A DNA stretch of 64,000 nucleotides. Source: RHLJ01 sp965212165. GTDB lineage: Bacteria > Bacteroidota > Rhodothermia > Balneolales > Balneolaceae. The position numbers and the translations under genes are program-made. The notes under the pieces were generated by a model. The model was given only the letters and a program-made list of their open reading frames with translations. It ran no database searches and had not been told where the DNA came from. How positions within the stretch are numbered: position 1 is the stretch's first letter; each line of letters opens with the position of its first letter. The stretch is taken from positions 2,728,001-2,792,000 of the forward strand of contig OZ243096.1 of NCBI GenBank assembly GCA_965212165.1, written 5' to 3'. Below are positions 1-7,234 of the stretch, piece after piece.

Positions 1-556
1 TGAACTCATACATCGTCATTCTCAATACATCAATAATCGCATGGAAATCGCCCCCTTCACTAAATGGGTATTGCACTACGGTAACTTCTCTACCAAAATG
101 ATTTTTAGCGTCTTCAACAGCTTTCCAGAAATCAGAACGTTCATTATCTAATTTGTTAACAACAAACATGGATGGAACATTATACTTTTGTGTGTACTTC
201 CAAAGTGCGTCTGTTGCAACTTCAACTCCCTGTTCCGCATTCAATGTAAATATTGCCGTATCAGCTACTCTAAGTGCTCCAACAACTTCTCCTATATAAT
301 CTGAAGTACCAGGAGTGTCTATTAAATTTATTTTATGCCCCCTCCAATCTAAGTTCATGAATGATGAAAAAATCGACTTCCCCTTTTCTTTCTCTAACGC
401 GTGATAATCTGATACTGTACTTTTTTCCTCTATTGTGCCTCTTCGGTTAATGGCTCCGGACTCAAACAACATAGTTTCGGCCAGTGTTGTTTTACCGGAG
501 CCTGAATGACCCAACAAAACAACATTTCGGATTCGGGAAGGATTATAAACTTTCAT
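1..556 (-). CDS. EF-G-like translational GTPase (partial, N-terminus only)
   Basis: The gene runs off the left edge, so only the first 185 codons are seen; ATG is the complement of 554-556. The visible part is a GTPase domain: P-loop GHSGSGKT at residues 16-23, G3 motif DTPG at 80-83 and G4 motif NKLD at 134-137. The start (MKVYNP...) and the stretch linking G1 to G3 resemble the EF-G-like paralogue family common in Bacteroidota rather than textbook FusA, but domains II-V that would settle this lie outside the window. EF-G family members drive GTP-dependent translocation or ribosome recycling on the ribosome. It is divergent from the asparaginase gene across about 140 bp. The family call is firm; the paralogue assignment is inference. 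Confidence 0.85.
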   Translation of the reverse strand, partial: MKVYNPSRIRNVVLLGHSGSGKTTLAETMLFESGAINRRGTIEEKSTVSDYHALEKEKGKSIFSSFMNLDWRGHKINLIDTPGTSDYIGEVVGALRVADTAIFTLNAEQGVEVATDALWKYTQKYNVPSMFVVNKLDNERSDFWKAVEDAKNHFGREVTVVQYPFSEGGDFHAIIDVLRMTMYEF

Positions 557-696
557 GGTTATCTCCGTTAGTTTGCTATTTTCTACGAAATAATAAGCGC
601 TACCAAAAACTACGCTTTGATTTATCAATGAACATGCAGAACATTCATGAATTGAATATGAAGAATCAATTTAAACGACTATAGCTAAGAATCAAG

Positions 697-1692
697 ATGA
701 AAAAAATCCTACTTATCCAAACTGGTGGAACCATTGCCATGAGCGCAAAAGGTGAAGGTGTTGAACTAGATCCTGAAACTTGGTCGGGTACCTTAGTGGA
801 TCGAGTACCTGAACTTCAAGAACTTGCTGAAATCGAAACCTACCCTCTTTTCTTTGAAGATAGTTCAGATCTAAACGCTAGTCATTGGGAAAATCTAGCA
901 CATTGTATTGATTCCAATTACGAAACTTATGATGGTTTTGTAATTTTACATGGAACAGATACTATGGCATACACGGCTTCTGCTCTATCTTTTGCATTGA
1001 TTAATTTAGCTAAACCTGTAATTCTAACTGGATCTCAAGTTCCCTTAAGTAGTATTCGAAGTGATGCCCGACGTAATCTGATTAACTCTATAGAAATGGC
1101 TACAACTGATTTACAAGAAGTTGCCATCTGCTTTAATGACCATGTATATCGTGGAAATAGATCTACAAAATTAAGTATTGGTGATTTTGATGCTTTTGGT
1201 TCACCTAATTTCCCAACTCTTGCTGAAATAGGTTTAACTATAGAAATGAATGTTGAAGCTAAGGTGCTACTACCTGCTTTTGATGTACTACCAAAATTTG
1301 ATAATTCACTAGTAGTACTTACTGTTTTCCCTTCGCTAAATACCGACTTTTTAATGCGACTTGATCTTACAAAATTAAAAGCGATCATTGTTCGATCTTT
1401 TGGAAGTGGAAACTTCCCTATGAAAGGAGAATTCAATCTTCTTCCTTTTTTAGAAAAATGTAATGAGAATAATGTAATTGTCGTATTTGTATCTCAAGCA
1501 GATTACGATGCTGTAAATCTCTCTAAATACCCAGCTGGTAGAAAAGCCGTTAAAGCGGGCGCAATCTCAGGAGCAGATATGACATTAGAAGCCGCTTTAA
1601 CTAAAATGATGTGGCTGCTTGGTAATTATGAAGACCAAGATGTTATCAGAAAATTATATCAAAATAATTTGGCCGGTGAGCTAACAAAATAA
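697..1692 (+). CDS. ansA: Type I (cytosolic) L-asparaginase
   Basis: At 331 aa this is the normal length for type I asparaginase, which hydrolyses L-asparagine to aspartate and ammonia. The N-terminal catalytic motif TGGTIAM (residues 9-15) carries the nucleophilic Thr, and the second signature, HGTDTMAYTASAL, carries the Thr-Asp pair of the second active-site loop. There is no signal peptide, which fits the cytosolic AnsA type rather than the periplasmic AnsB type. It stands alone, divergent from the EF-G-like gene. Glutaminase side activity cannot be judged from sequence. The ammonium transporter two genes downstream gives a loose nitrogen theme, but nothing shows co-regulation. Confidence 0.93.
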   Translation: MKKILLIQTGGTIAMSAKGEGVELDPETWSGTLVDRVPELQELAEIETYPLFFEDSSDLNASHWENLAHCIDSNYETYDGFVILHGTDTMAYTASALSFALINLAKPVILTGSQVPLSSIRSDARRNLINSIEMATTDLQEVAICFNDHVYRGNRSTKLSIGDFDAFGSPNFPTLAEIGLTIEMNVEAKVLLPAFDVLPKFDNSLVVLTVFPSLNTDFLMRLDLTKLKAIIVRSFGSGNFPMKGEFNLLPFLEKCNENNVIVVFVSQADYDAVNLSKYPAGRKAVKAGAISGADMTLEAALTKMMWLLGNYEDQDVIRKLYQNNLAGELTK

Positions 1693-1699
1693 TTGATAC

Positions 1700-1715
1700 C
1701 TAAATAATTATTTAG
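1700..1715. repeat. 16-bp perfect palindrome after ansA
   Basis: CTAAATAATTATTTAG is a perfect palindrome just after the ansA stop codon. It has no spacer loop and no GC core, so it is a poor terminator; it could be a protein-binding site or a chance AT-rich palindrome. Confidence 0.25.
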
Positions 1716-1790
1716 TTAAGCTATCATTAATTAACCCTTATTTACTTATTTCATTTTTCTTAGTTATACTCAGAAAAAACAGGAACTCCC

Positions 1791-2498
1791 ATGTATTTTA
1801 TATTCGATCTAGAAACCATCCCTGATATAGAGTTTGTAAGAATTGTACTCAATGATCATGATTCTGATGAAGAATTACTTTTAGAAAAAGCAAGTGAGGA
1901 ACTCGCTCGGAATAAATCAGGATTCTTGCCTCCTATGTATCATCGTATTGTTTCATGGGTTGGACTATGGATTGAAAATACCGGTCAACCAAAACAGAAA
2001 ATAGCTTGGAATGGGACCAATGAAAAAGAAGGTCTCGATAAGATATTTGAAGCTATTGGAACCTACAAAGACTTTGGTTTGATTCACCATAATGGTAAAG
2101 GCTTTGATATCCCAGTTCTTACCTATCGAGCGATGAAACACGGACTTCAGATGCCCGTTCGGATGAGCGATTACGACATACGTTACCGCTACAGTAAGCA
2201 TAATATTGATTTAGTTGACGAATTCAGTAATTATGGAGCTAGTTCGTGGCCTAAGCTAAAACACCTTGGTCAACTTATTGGAATTCCCTTCAAGCAAACT
2301 GGTGAAGGAAACCAAGTGTATGAAATGTTTAAAAGAAATGAGCTCGATCTAATTGAGCATTACTGCTACGAAGATGTGATGGCAACTTATATTGTATGGT
2401 TATATATGCAATTTACTACCGGACATATTCCAGATGATTTATTTACCAATTTAAAAGAGCGTGCCTTAAGTAAACTTGAGGAAATACAAAAAATTTAG
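1791..2498 (+). CDS. PolB-type 3'-5' exonuclease-like protein (DnaQ fold)
   Basis: This 235-aa protein begins with the exonuclease I motif FDLETIPD (DxE, residues 5-12). The middle carries a fragment about Asn/His-Gly-Lys-Gly-Phe-Asp followed by a YDIRYRYS/DLVDEFSNYGA stretch, and the C-terminal part has the Exo III-like HYCYEDVMAT. This order matches the predicted 3'-5' exonuclease family related to the proofreading domain of family B polymerases (DNA_pol_B_exo2). Members are assumed to trim DNA 3' ends; a cellular role is not established. It has its own intergenic leader of about 98 bp and is followed by amt in the same direction after 164 bp, so it may be monocistronic. Confidence 0.75.
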   Translation: MYFIFDLETIPDIEFVRIVLNDHDSDEELLLEKASEELARNKSGFLPPMYHRIVSWVGLWIENTGQPKQKIAWNGTNEKEGLDKIFEAIGTYKDFGLIHHNGKGFDIPVLTYRAMKHGLQMPVRMSDYDIRYRYSKHNIDLVDEFSNYGASSWPKLKHLGQLIGIPFKQTGEGNQVYEMFKRNELDLIEHYCYEDVMATYIVWLYMQFTTGHIPDDLFTNLKERALSKLEEIQKI

Positions 2499-2556
2499 AT
2501 TAATTTTATTAGCTAATTTCCAGTTATACAACTTGGAAAAGCCCTTCCAGAATACT

Positions 2557-2579
2557 TTAACCTAATAATTTAAGGTTAA
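2557..2579. promoter_or_regulatory. Inverted repeat upstream of amt
   Basis: TTAACCT and AGGTTAA form a perfect 7-bp inverted repeat with a 9-nt spacer, about 84 bp before the ammonium transporter start. The stretch after it on the + strand is T-rich. It could be the terminator of the exonuclease gene or an operator for amt; sequence alone does not choose between them. Confidence 0.35.
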
Positions 2580-2662
2580 TAATATTTTTTCCTTAAGTTT
2601 TTATGTTAATCTATTAGTATACTCCTCCCTTAAATAACTCACAAACCCATGGAGTATAATTA

Positions 2663-3973
2663 ATGAAACGGATTACAGCCACACTCTTGCTGTCCGTATT
2701 TGGAGCAATTTCTGCAGTTGCTCAGGAAGCGGAAGCAACTATTAATTCAGGTGATACTGCCTGGCTTTTAATCGCAACAGCCTTAGTAATGCTAATGACC
2801 CCTGCTGGTCTAGCTCTATTTTATGGCGGACTTACCCAAAATAAACATGTTCTCAATACCATCGGTATGAGTTACATGGCATTCTGTACTGGTACAATTG
2901 TATGGATTGTAGTCGGCTATTCATTAGCCTTTGGAGAAGGAAATGCCTTCATCGGTGATTTTAGTGCCATTTTTCTAAATGGAATTGGAGTAAATGATGT
3001 TAGCGGAAGCATACCCACTCTTTTATTTGTAGCCTTTCAAGGAACTTTTGCAGCAATTGCTGTTGCTATTGTAAGTGGATCTATAATTGAACGTGTTCGA
3101 TTCTCAACATGGGGTATCTTCTCTGTCTTATGGGTGATCGCAGTTTATGCTCCAATTGCTCATTGGGTTTGGGGAGGAGGGTTTTTAAGTGAATCAGGCG
3201 AAATGGATTTCGCTGGAGGAACAGTAATTCATATTAACGCGGGTGTTGCTGGCCTTGTTCTTTCATACATAGTCGGAAAACGTATGGAGCACAGTTTAGA
3301 AGAAGTAAGAAAACCATCATCTATTAAATTTATGATTCTTGGATCTGCATTACTATGGTTTGGATGGTTTGGCTTTAATGGTGGTAGTCAACTTGCAGCA
3401 GATGGAATTGCTGCTAACGCTCTATTAGTAACTAATATCGCGGCTTGTGCTGGCGCTTTAGTTTGGCTAACCATAGAATGGTTTATTGTTAAGAAACCAA
3501 CGTTAATTGGAATGGCTTCAGGAGCCGTGTCTGGATTAGTTGGTATTACACCAGCTTCAGGCTTTGTAGACGTTTCAGGAGCATTAGCAATTGGAATAAT
3601 ATCTGGTTTGGTTGGCTACTGGGGTGTAGTTCATCTTAAATCGATGATTAAACATGATGATACACTAGATGCTTTTGGTATCCATGGCTTGGTAGGAATA
3701 GCAGGTGCCTTATTAACTGGAGTATTTGCAAACCCAGAAGTTAATGGTGGTGCAGGTCTTTTATACGGCAACCCAATGCAACTATGGGTTCAAGCTAAAG
3801 CAGTATTAATTACAATTGCATATTCTGCTGTAGCAACTTTCATTGTTTGGAAAATTGCATCATTAATTACTAGAGGTGATCGAATTGATGAAGATCTTGA
3901 ATTAGAAGGCATGGATATTGGTTACCATGGTGAACACCATATGGTGATGGAAGAAAACCAGATTGTCCATTAG
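2663..3973 (+). CDS. amt: Ammonium transporter (Amt family)
   Basis: This is a 436-aa polytopic membrane protein with an apparent N-terminal signal sequence (residues 1-20, ending AVAQ), followed by about eleven hydrophobic segments. The pore twin-histidine pair of the Amt/Mep/Rh family is present at His190 (VIHINAGVAG) and His341 (FGIHGLVG). Amt proteins conduct ammonium/ammonia across the inner membrane as trimers. The C-terminal tail is acidic and His-rich (GMDIGYHGEHHM...), and this tail is where PII proteins regulate the family. No glnK/PII gene lies beside it in this window, so the usual amt-glnK pair is split or absent. A strong terminator follows. Confidence 0.95.
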   Translation: MKRITATLLLSVFGAISAVAQEAEATINSGDTAWLLIATALVMLMTPAGLALFYGGLTQNKHVLNTIGMSYMAFCTGTIVWIVVGYSLAFGEGNAFIGDFSAIFLNGIGVNDVSGSIPTLLFVAFQGTFAAIAVAIVSGSIIERVRFSTWGIFSVLWVIAVYAPIAHWVWGGGFLSESGEMDFAGGTVIHINAGVAGLVLSYIVGKRMEHSLEEVRKPSSIKFMILGSALLWFGWFGFNGGSQLAADGIAANALLVTNIAACAGALVWLTIEWFIVKKPTLIGMASGAVSGLVGITPASGFVDVSGALAIGIISGLVGYWGVVHLKSMIKHDDTLDAFGIHGLVGIAGALLTGVFANPEVNGGAGLLYGNPMQLWVQAKAVLITIAYSAVATFIVWKIASLITRGDRIDEDLELEGMDIGYHGEHHMVMEENQIVH

Positions 3974-3992
3974 GTATTTTAAATTATAGCTT

Positions 3993-4028
3993 AAAAAAGC
4001 CTTCTCGTTAATTCTGGAAGGCTTTTTT
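3993..4028 (+). terminator. Rho-independent terminator after amt
   Basis: AAAAAAGCCTTC (3993-4004) pairs perfectly with GAAGGCTTTTTT (4017-4028) around a 12-nt loop. The A-run and T-run make it bidirectional, so it could also end transcription from the convergent outer-membrane protein gene. Confidence 0.9.
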
Positions 4029-4069
4029 ATTTTATGATAACTTTAAAAATTAAATTTGATCAATACATT

Positions 4070-4834
4070 CTAAAAATCCAATCCAAACCCAACCTTCAGA
4101 CTTATTCTCTTTTTTGGAGCCCCGTTAGGTGGATTAGCATCCCAAGAGTAGGTATTTGTTACATTCAGGTTTATGCTTTTTGTCAAAGAAACCACTAATC
4201 GGGATTCGTTATGCAGCCGGTAATCACTCCATTGATCATAGATTGGCTGAAAATAAGTAGTACTATAAAAGTCAGTTGTTGCTGACATATTATAAAAGAC
4301 ATTTAAATATTGACTAATCCTAAAGTCATGATGTGTTGTTGAAGAAATATCCAACAATTCCTCAAACTCATACATAGGAATAACCCCAAAATTTATTTTA
4401 AAAGATTCGTTTTGTACCAAGGCTAACCTAGCACCCAACCCTGTTAGAAATCGATACTTTAAAAGTGAAATCTTATCATCTTGAATTTGAGTAAATGCCT
4501 CCGCAGTAATTCGATATGTAATAGGACGATTATAGCGGAAATGAAGAAATGCTGCATCCTGAAAGTCAGTATTTGACGAACGCGAAATTTTATAATCGCC
4601 TATGAGTAAAAATAGACTCTTATCTACCCGATATTGAAGATTGGTTAGCACAGTATAGGTATAGATAATTTGATCATTATCGAGATAACTCCCAGATAGA
4701 TTCAATGCTCCATATAAACCGTTAACCTCTGCATTAATACGTTGGCGCTCCACATCAACAACTTGCGCCATTAATATGTTATTCGAAATAACAAATAAAA
4801 GAATCGCGGAACAGATAAGAGAGCGTAAAATCAC
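4070..4834 (-). CDS. Predicted outer-membrane beta-barrel protein (DUF481-like)
   Basis: The 254-aa product has a signal peptide (about residues 1-23, ending LMAQ). After that come alternating amphipathic strands rich in Tyr, Arg and Asn (for example LLIGDYKISRSSNTDF, AFLHFRYNRPITYRITAEAF), ending in a final aromatic residue (GFGLDF). A C-terminal Phe is the usual recognition signal for the Bam outer-membrane assembly machine. The pattern of strands and the 'FLHFRYN...LTAEAFTQ' stretch resembles DUF481 family porin-like proteins, whose function is unknown. It is convergent with amt and divergent from the lipoprotein gene downstream, so it is probably monocistronic. Confidence 0.6.
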   Translation of the reverse strand: MILRSLICSAILLFVISNNILMAQVVDVERQRINAEVNGLYGALNLSGSYLDNDQIIYTYTVLTNLQYRVDKSLFLLIGDYKISRSSNTDFQDAAFLHFRYNRPITYRITAEAFTQIQDDKISLLKYRFLTGLGARLALVQNESFKINFGVIPMYEFEELLDISSTTHHDFRISQYLNVFYNMSATTDFYSTTYFQPIYDQWSDYRLHNESRLVVSLTKSINLNVTNTYSWDANPPNGAPKKRISLKVGFGLDF

Positions 4835-5114
4835 GTAGTTGGTCAGGTTTAAATTTTAAAGAGTGAAGGTATGATTTATATAACCACCCCTCAACCAAGT
4901 TTAACATTCATTAGTTATGCATAAACCTGTAACAATTAGCTTGGGTTTCAATCTATATTTAAACAGTTATCAAATTGAAAATTCTAATATTTCTTTAAAA
5001 TACTGTTAAAATTACAGTTGAACGTGAAATACTGGAGTAGTGAAAGATTATTTATTTATTAAGATTTTCTAATGTTAATTTATTTTAATATTATGTGTGT
5101 GTTCAATAAAGAAT

Positions 5115-5663
5115 ATGACAAAATCGTTCTACATATTGATTTTTAACTTGGCATTTTTAGCATGCCAAACAGCACCTTTGTCTATTGAACTTGAAGATTT
5201 TGAAACAGCTACATCCGAATCAAAATCAAATACTTGTACTGCTAATTCAAATTCTGGAGATTGCGCCCTCCTTCTCTTAAATATTACCCATGATCTTCCT
5301 GATCAAGAATGTCAGGTATATGATATTTTTATTCTAATTGATACAAAGTTTCAAGCTCCAGCAGGATTAGAACATGGTTCGATTGCAAGATTAGATTGGG
5401 AGTTTTTTCCTAAAGGAAATGCAGGTTTTTGGACCTTACCTATTGAAGAAACTACACTTAATGAAGGCACCATAAGAGTTCCTGGTTGTTTTACTTATGG
5501 CGAGCAGGACACTTTAAAAATTCGAAGATCCATAACAGATCATGATGGTGTAGTAAGTAATGAGTTAATCATTGAAATACCTCGCCCAAAAGAAAAAAAA
5601 TATATCCCTAATTCTTCTCCATCTGGTTTTAAAGTAATTGGCTCTTTAGGAGAAATAAATTAA
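5115..5663 (+). CDS. Lipoprotein of unknown function
   Basis: The reading frame can start at a GTG at 5097, but the ATG at 5115 gives a compact lipoprotein signal (MTKSFYILIFNLAFLACQ) with lipobox LACQ and lipidated Cys at residue 17, so I use it. The mature part of about 165 aa has several cysteines (CTANS..GDCALL, QECQVYD, PGCFTYG) that could form disulfides in the periplasm or on the cell surface, and a Pro/Lys-rich C-terminus. I recognise no domain family. The gene is convergent with the flavoprotein gene and the two share a TTAA that supplies both stop codons (5660-5663). The leader upstream (4835-5114) is AT-rich and shows no clear promoter. Confidence 0.6.
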   Translation: MTKSFYILIFNLAFLACQTAPLSIELEDFETATSESKSNTCTANSNSGDCALLLLNITHDLPDQECQVYDIFILIDTKFQAPAGLEHGSIARLDWEFFPKGNAGFWTLPIEETTLNEGTIRVPGCFTYGEQDTLKIRRSITDHDGVVSNELIIEIPRPKEKKYIPNSSPSGFKVIGSLGEIN

Positions 5664-7141
5664 ACAATGCGATCGGGATCACTGAAATCAGGAATTTCAC
5701 CCCGATAGCCAAACACACCTTTTATTAGCTTTACAGACCATTCACTTTGATTTTTAATGTACCATTGGTCTGCCGCTCTTCTTGCCCCTAAAGCCCAAGT
5801 TGGATAAGGATGAATAGTATCTGCAATCCCCCTCATACTTACTCCATTTTTCATAGCTAATGCATACTCTGAAATATATTCCCCTGCGTGAGCTCCAACT
5901 ACAGTCGCACCAAAGATTTTACCTGTAAGCTTATTAGCAAAGATTTTTATTAATCCAGTTGCTTCATTTTCTGTTAATGCACGATCTATTTTTGAATAAG
6001 GAAAACGATAAACCTCAAAGCTAGAACCATTTGAATTTAATTGCTCCTCAGTCTGTCCCACATGTGCTAATTCAGGTGAAGTAAAGGTTACCCAGGGTAC
6101 ATTCTTTTTATCGATTTTCATGGGAAATTTCAACAACGCATTCGTTGTTGCTACTTTAGCTGTATGCTCGCTCATATGTGTAAATTGATACCTTCCATTT
6201 ACATCACCTATTGCATAAATATGACTTATATTAGTTTGGCAGGAGTCATTAACTCTTATTCCTTTCTTCCCTAACTTTATTCCTGCATTATCTAATTTTA
6301 GGTTCTCTGTATTAGCCCTTCTTCCAGTTGCTATAAGTAAATCAGTGCCAGAAATTATTTTCTCTTCCCCCTCTTGTTCAACATGAACCTGAATACGATT
6401 TTCTTCCCTAGAAACTTTATTAATCGAGGCATTCAGTTCGTAATTGACTCCTTGAGCTATTAACTCAGACATCAAAATCTCAACAAGCTCTTCATCATCA
6501 TTTTGCATGATCCTATCCGACATATCAATTACAGTTACTTTAGAACCTAAGTTGGTAAAAGCTTGACTCATCTCAGTACCAATTGGCCCACCACCTATAA
6601 TTAATAACTCTTCAGGTAGCTTATCTATTTCGAATAATGATTCATTTGTATAAAAATCAATCACATCTAGTCCAGTAATTGGTGGCACATATGCTCGTGC
6701 GCCACTAGCTATAAAAAAATAACGAGATGAAACAGTACGGATACTTCCATCTTCCATTTTGATCTCAATAGAATGTGCATCTTTAAAAGAAGCCTCACCA
6801 AATACTACTTCAATATGTTGATCTTCATATATTTTCGGATCATCTGCTTCCTCATAGATCTCTTCTCTTATTTTATGAACATGCTCAACAACTTTTTTAA
6901 AATTTATAGTAGGTTCAATATCAATTAAGCCATACTTACTTGCCTCTCGTATATTTTGGGCTACTTTTCCAGCTTTTAATAAAACTTTACTAGGTACACA
7001 GCCTGTCCAAGTACAATCACCACCCAAACGATGACGTTCAATCATCATCGTTTTTGCACCTATATTTGCTGAAATACCGGAAGCTGTTAACCCAGCTGCC
7101 CCACCACCAATTACAATACTATCGTATTCGAATTTTGACAT
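5660..7141 (-). CDS. FAD-dependent pyridine nucleotide-disulfide oxidoreductase (MerA/Lpd-like)
   Basis: The 493-aa protein begins with an FAD-binding GGGAAG motif (residues 12-17) and has the redox-active disulfide motif CTWTGC (Cys43, Cys48) followed by VPSK. A second Rossmann motif IIGGGPIG binds NAD(P)H, and ATGRR and AIGDVNGR form the standard second FAD contact. The C-terminal dimerisation domain contains HPYPT (His444), equivalent to the base His of lipoamide dehydrogenase and mercuric reductase. It lacks the MerA N-terminal metal-binding domain and the paired C-terminal cysteines of classical MerA, and no 2-oxo-acid dehydrogenase genes are near. A general dithiol/flavin reductase role is the safest reading. 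It lies downstream of ppdK on the same strand, separated by a terminator. Confidence 0.85.
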   Translation of the reverse strand: MSKFEYDSIVIGGGAAGLTASGISANIGAKTMMIERHRLGGDCTWTGCVPSKVLLKAGKVAQNIREASKYGLIDIEPTINFKKVVEHVHKIREEIYEEADDPKIYEDQHIEVVFGEASFKDAHSIEIKMEDGSIRTVSSRYFFIASGARAYVPPITGLDVIDFYTNESLFEIDKLPEELLIIGGGPIGTEMSQAFTNLGSKVTVIDMSDRIMQNDDEELVEILMSELIAQGVNYELNASINKVSREENRIQVHVEQEGEEKIISGTDLLIATGRRANTENLKLDNAGIKLGKKGIRVNDSCQTNISHIYAIGDVNGRYQFTHMSEHTAKVATTNALLKFPMKIDKKNVPWVTFTSPELAHVGQTEEQLNSNGSSFEVYRFPYSKIDRALTENEATGLIKIFANKLTGKIFGATVVGAHAGEYISEYALAMKNGVSMRGIADTIHPYPTWALGARRAADQWYIKNQSEWSVKLIKGVFGYRGEIPDFSDPDRIV

Positions 7142-7215
7142 AAAAAAAATGCTTCGAGTTGAAAATAATATCCAGAAGATAACCTACTGACTATTACTAC
7201 CAAACCTCGAAGCAT
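7142..7215 (-). terminator. Terminator-like hairpin between ppdK and the flavoprotein gene
   Basis: On the minus strand a 10-bp perfect stem (ATGCTTCGAG 7149-7158 against CTCGAAGCAT 7206-7215) encloses a 47-nt loop and is followed immediately by eight T residues. The T-run sits directly against the ATG of the flavoprotein gene (complement 7139-7141). It may terminate ppdK or act as an attenuator for the downstream gene. Confidence 0.65.
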
Positions 7216-7234
7216 AACGTTTCTCTAAAATAAA

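Noticed and set aside
484..684. 66-aa plus-strand frame over the start of the EF-G-like gene
   Set aside because: It overlaps the coding start of a clear gene on the other strand and has no recognisable protein features.
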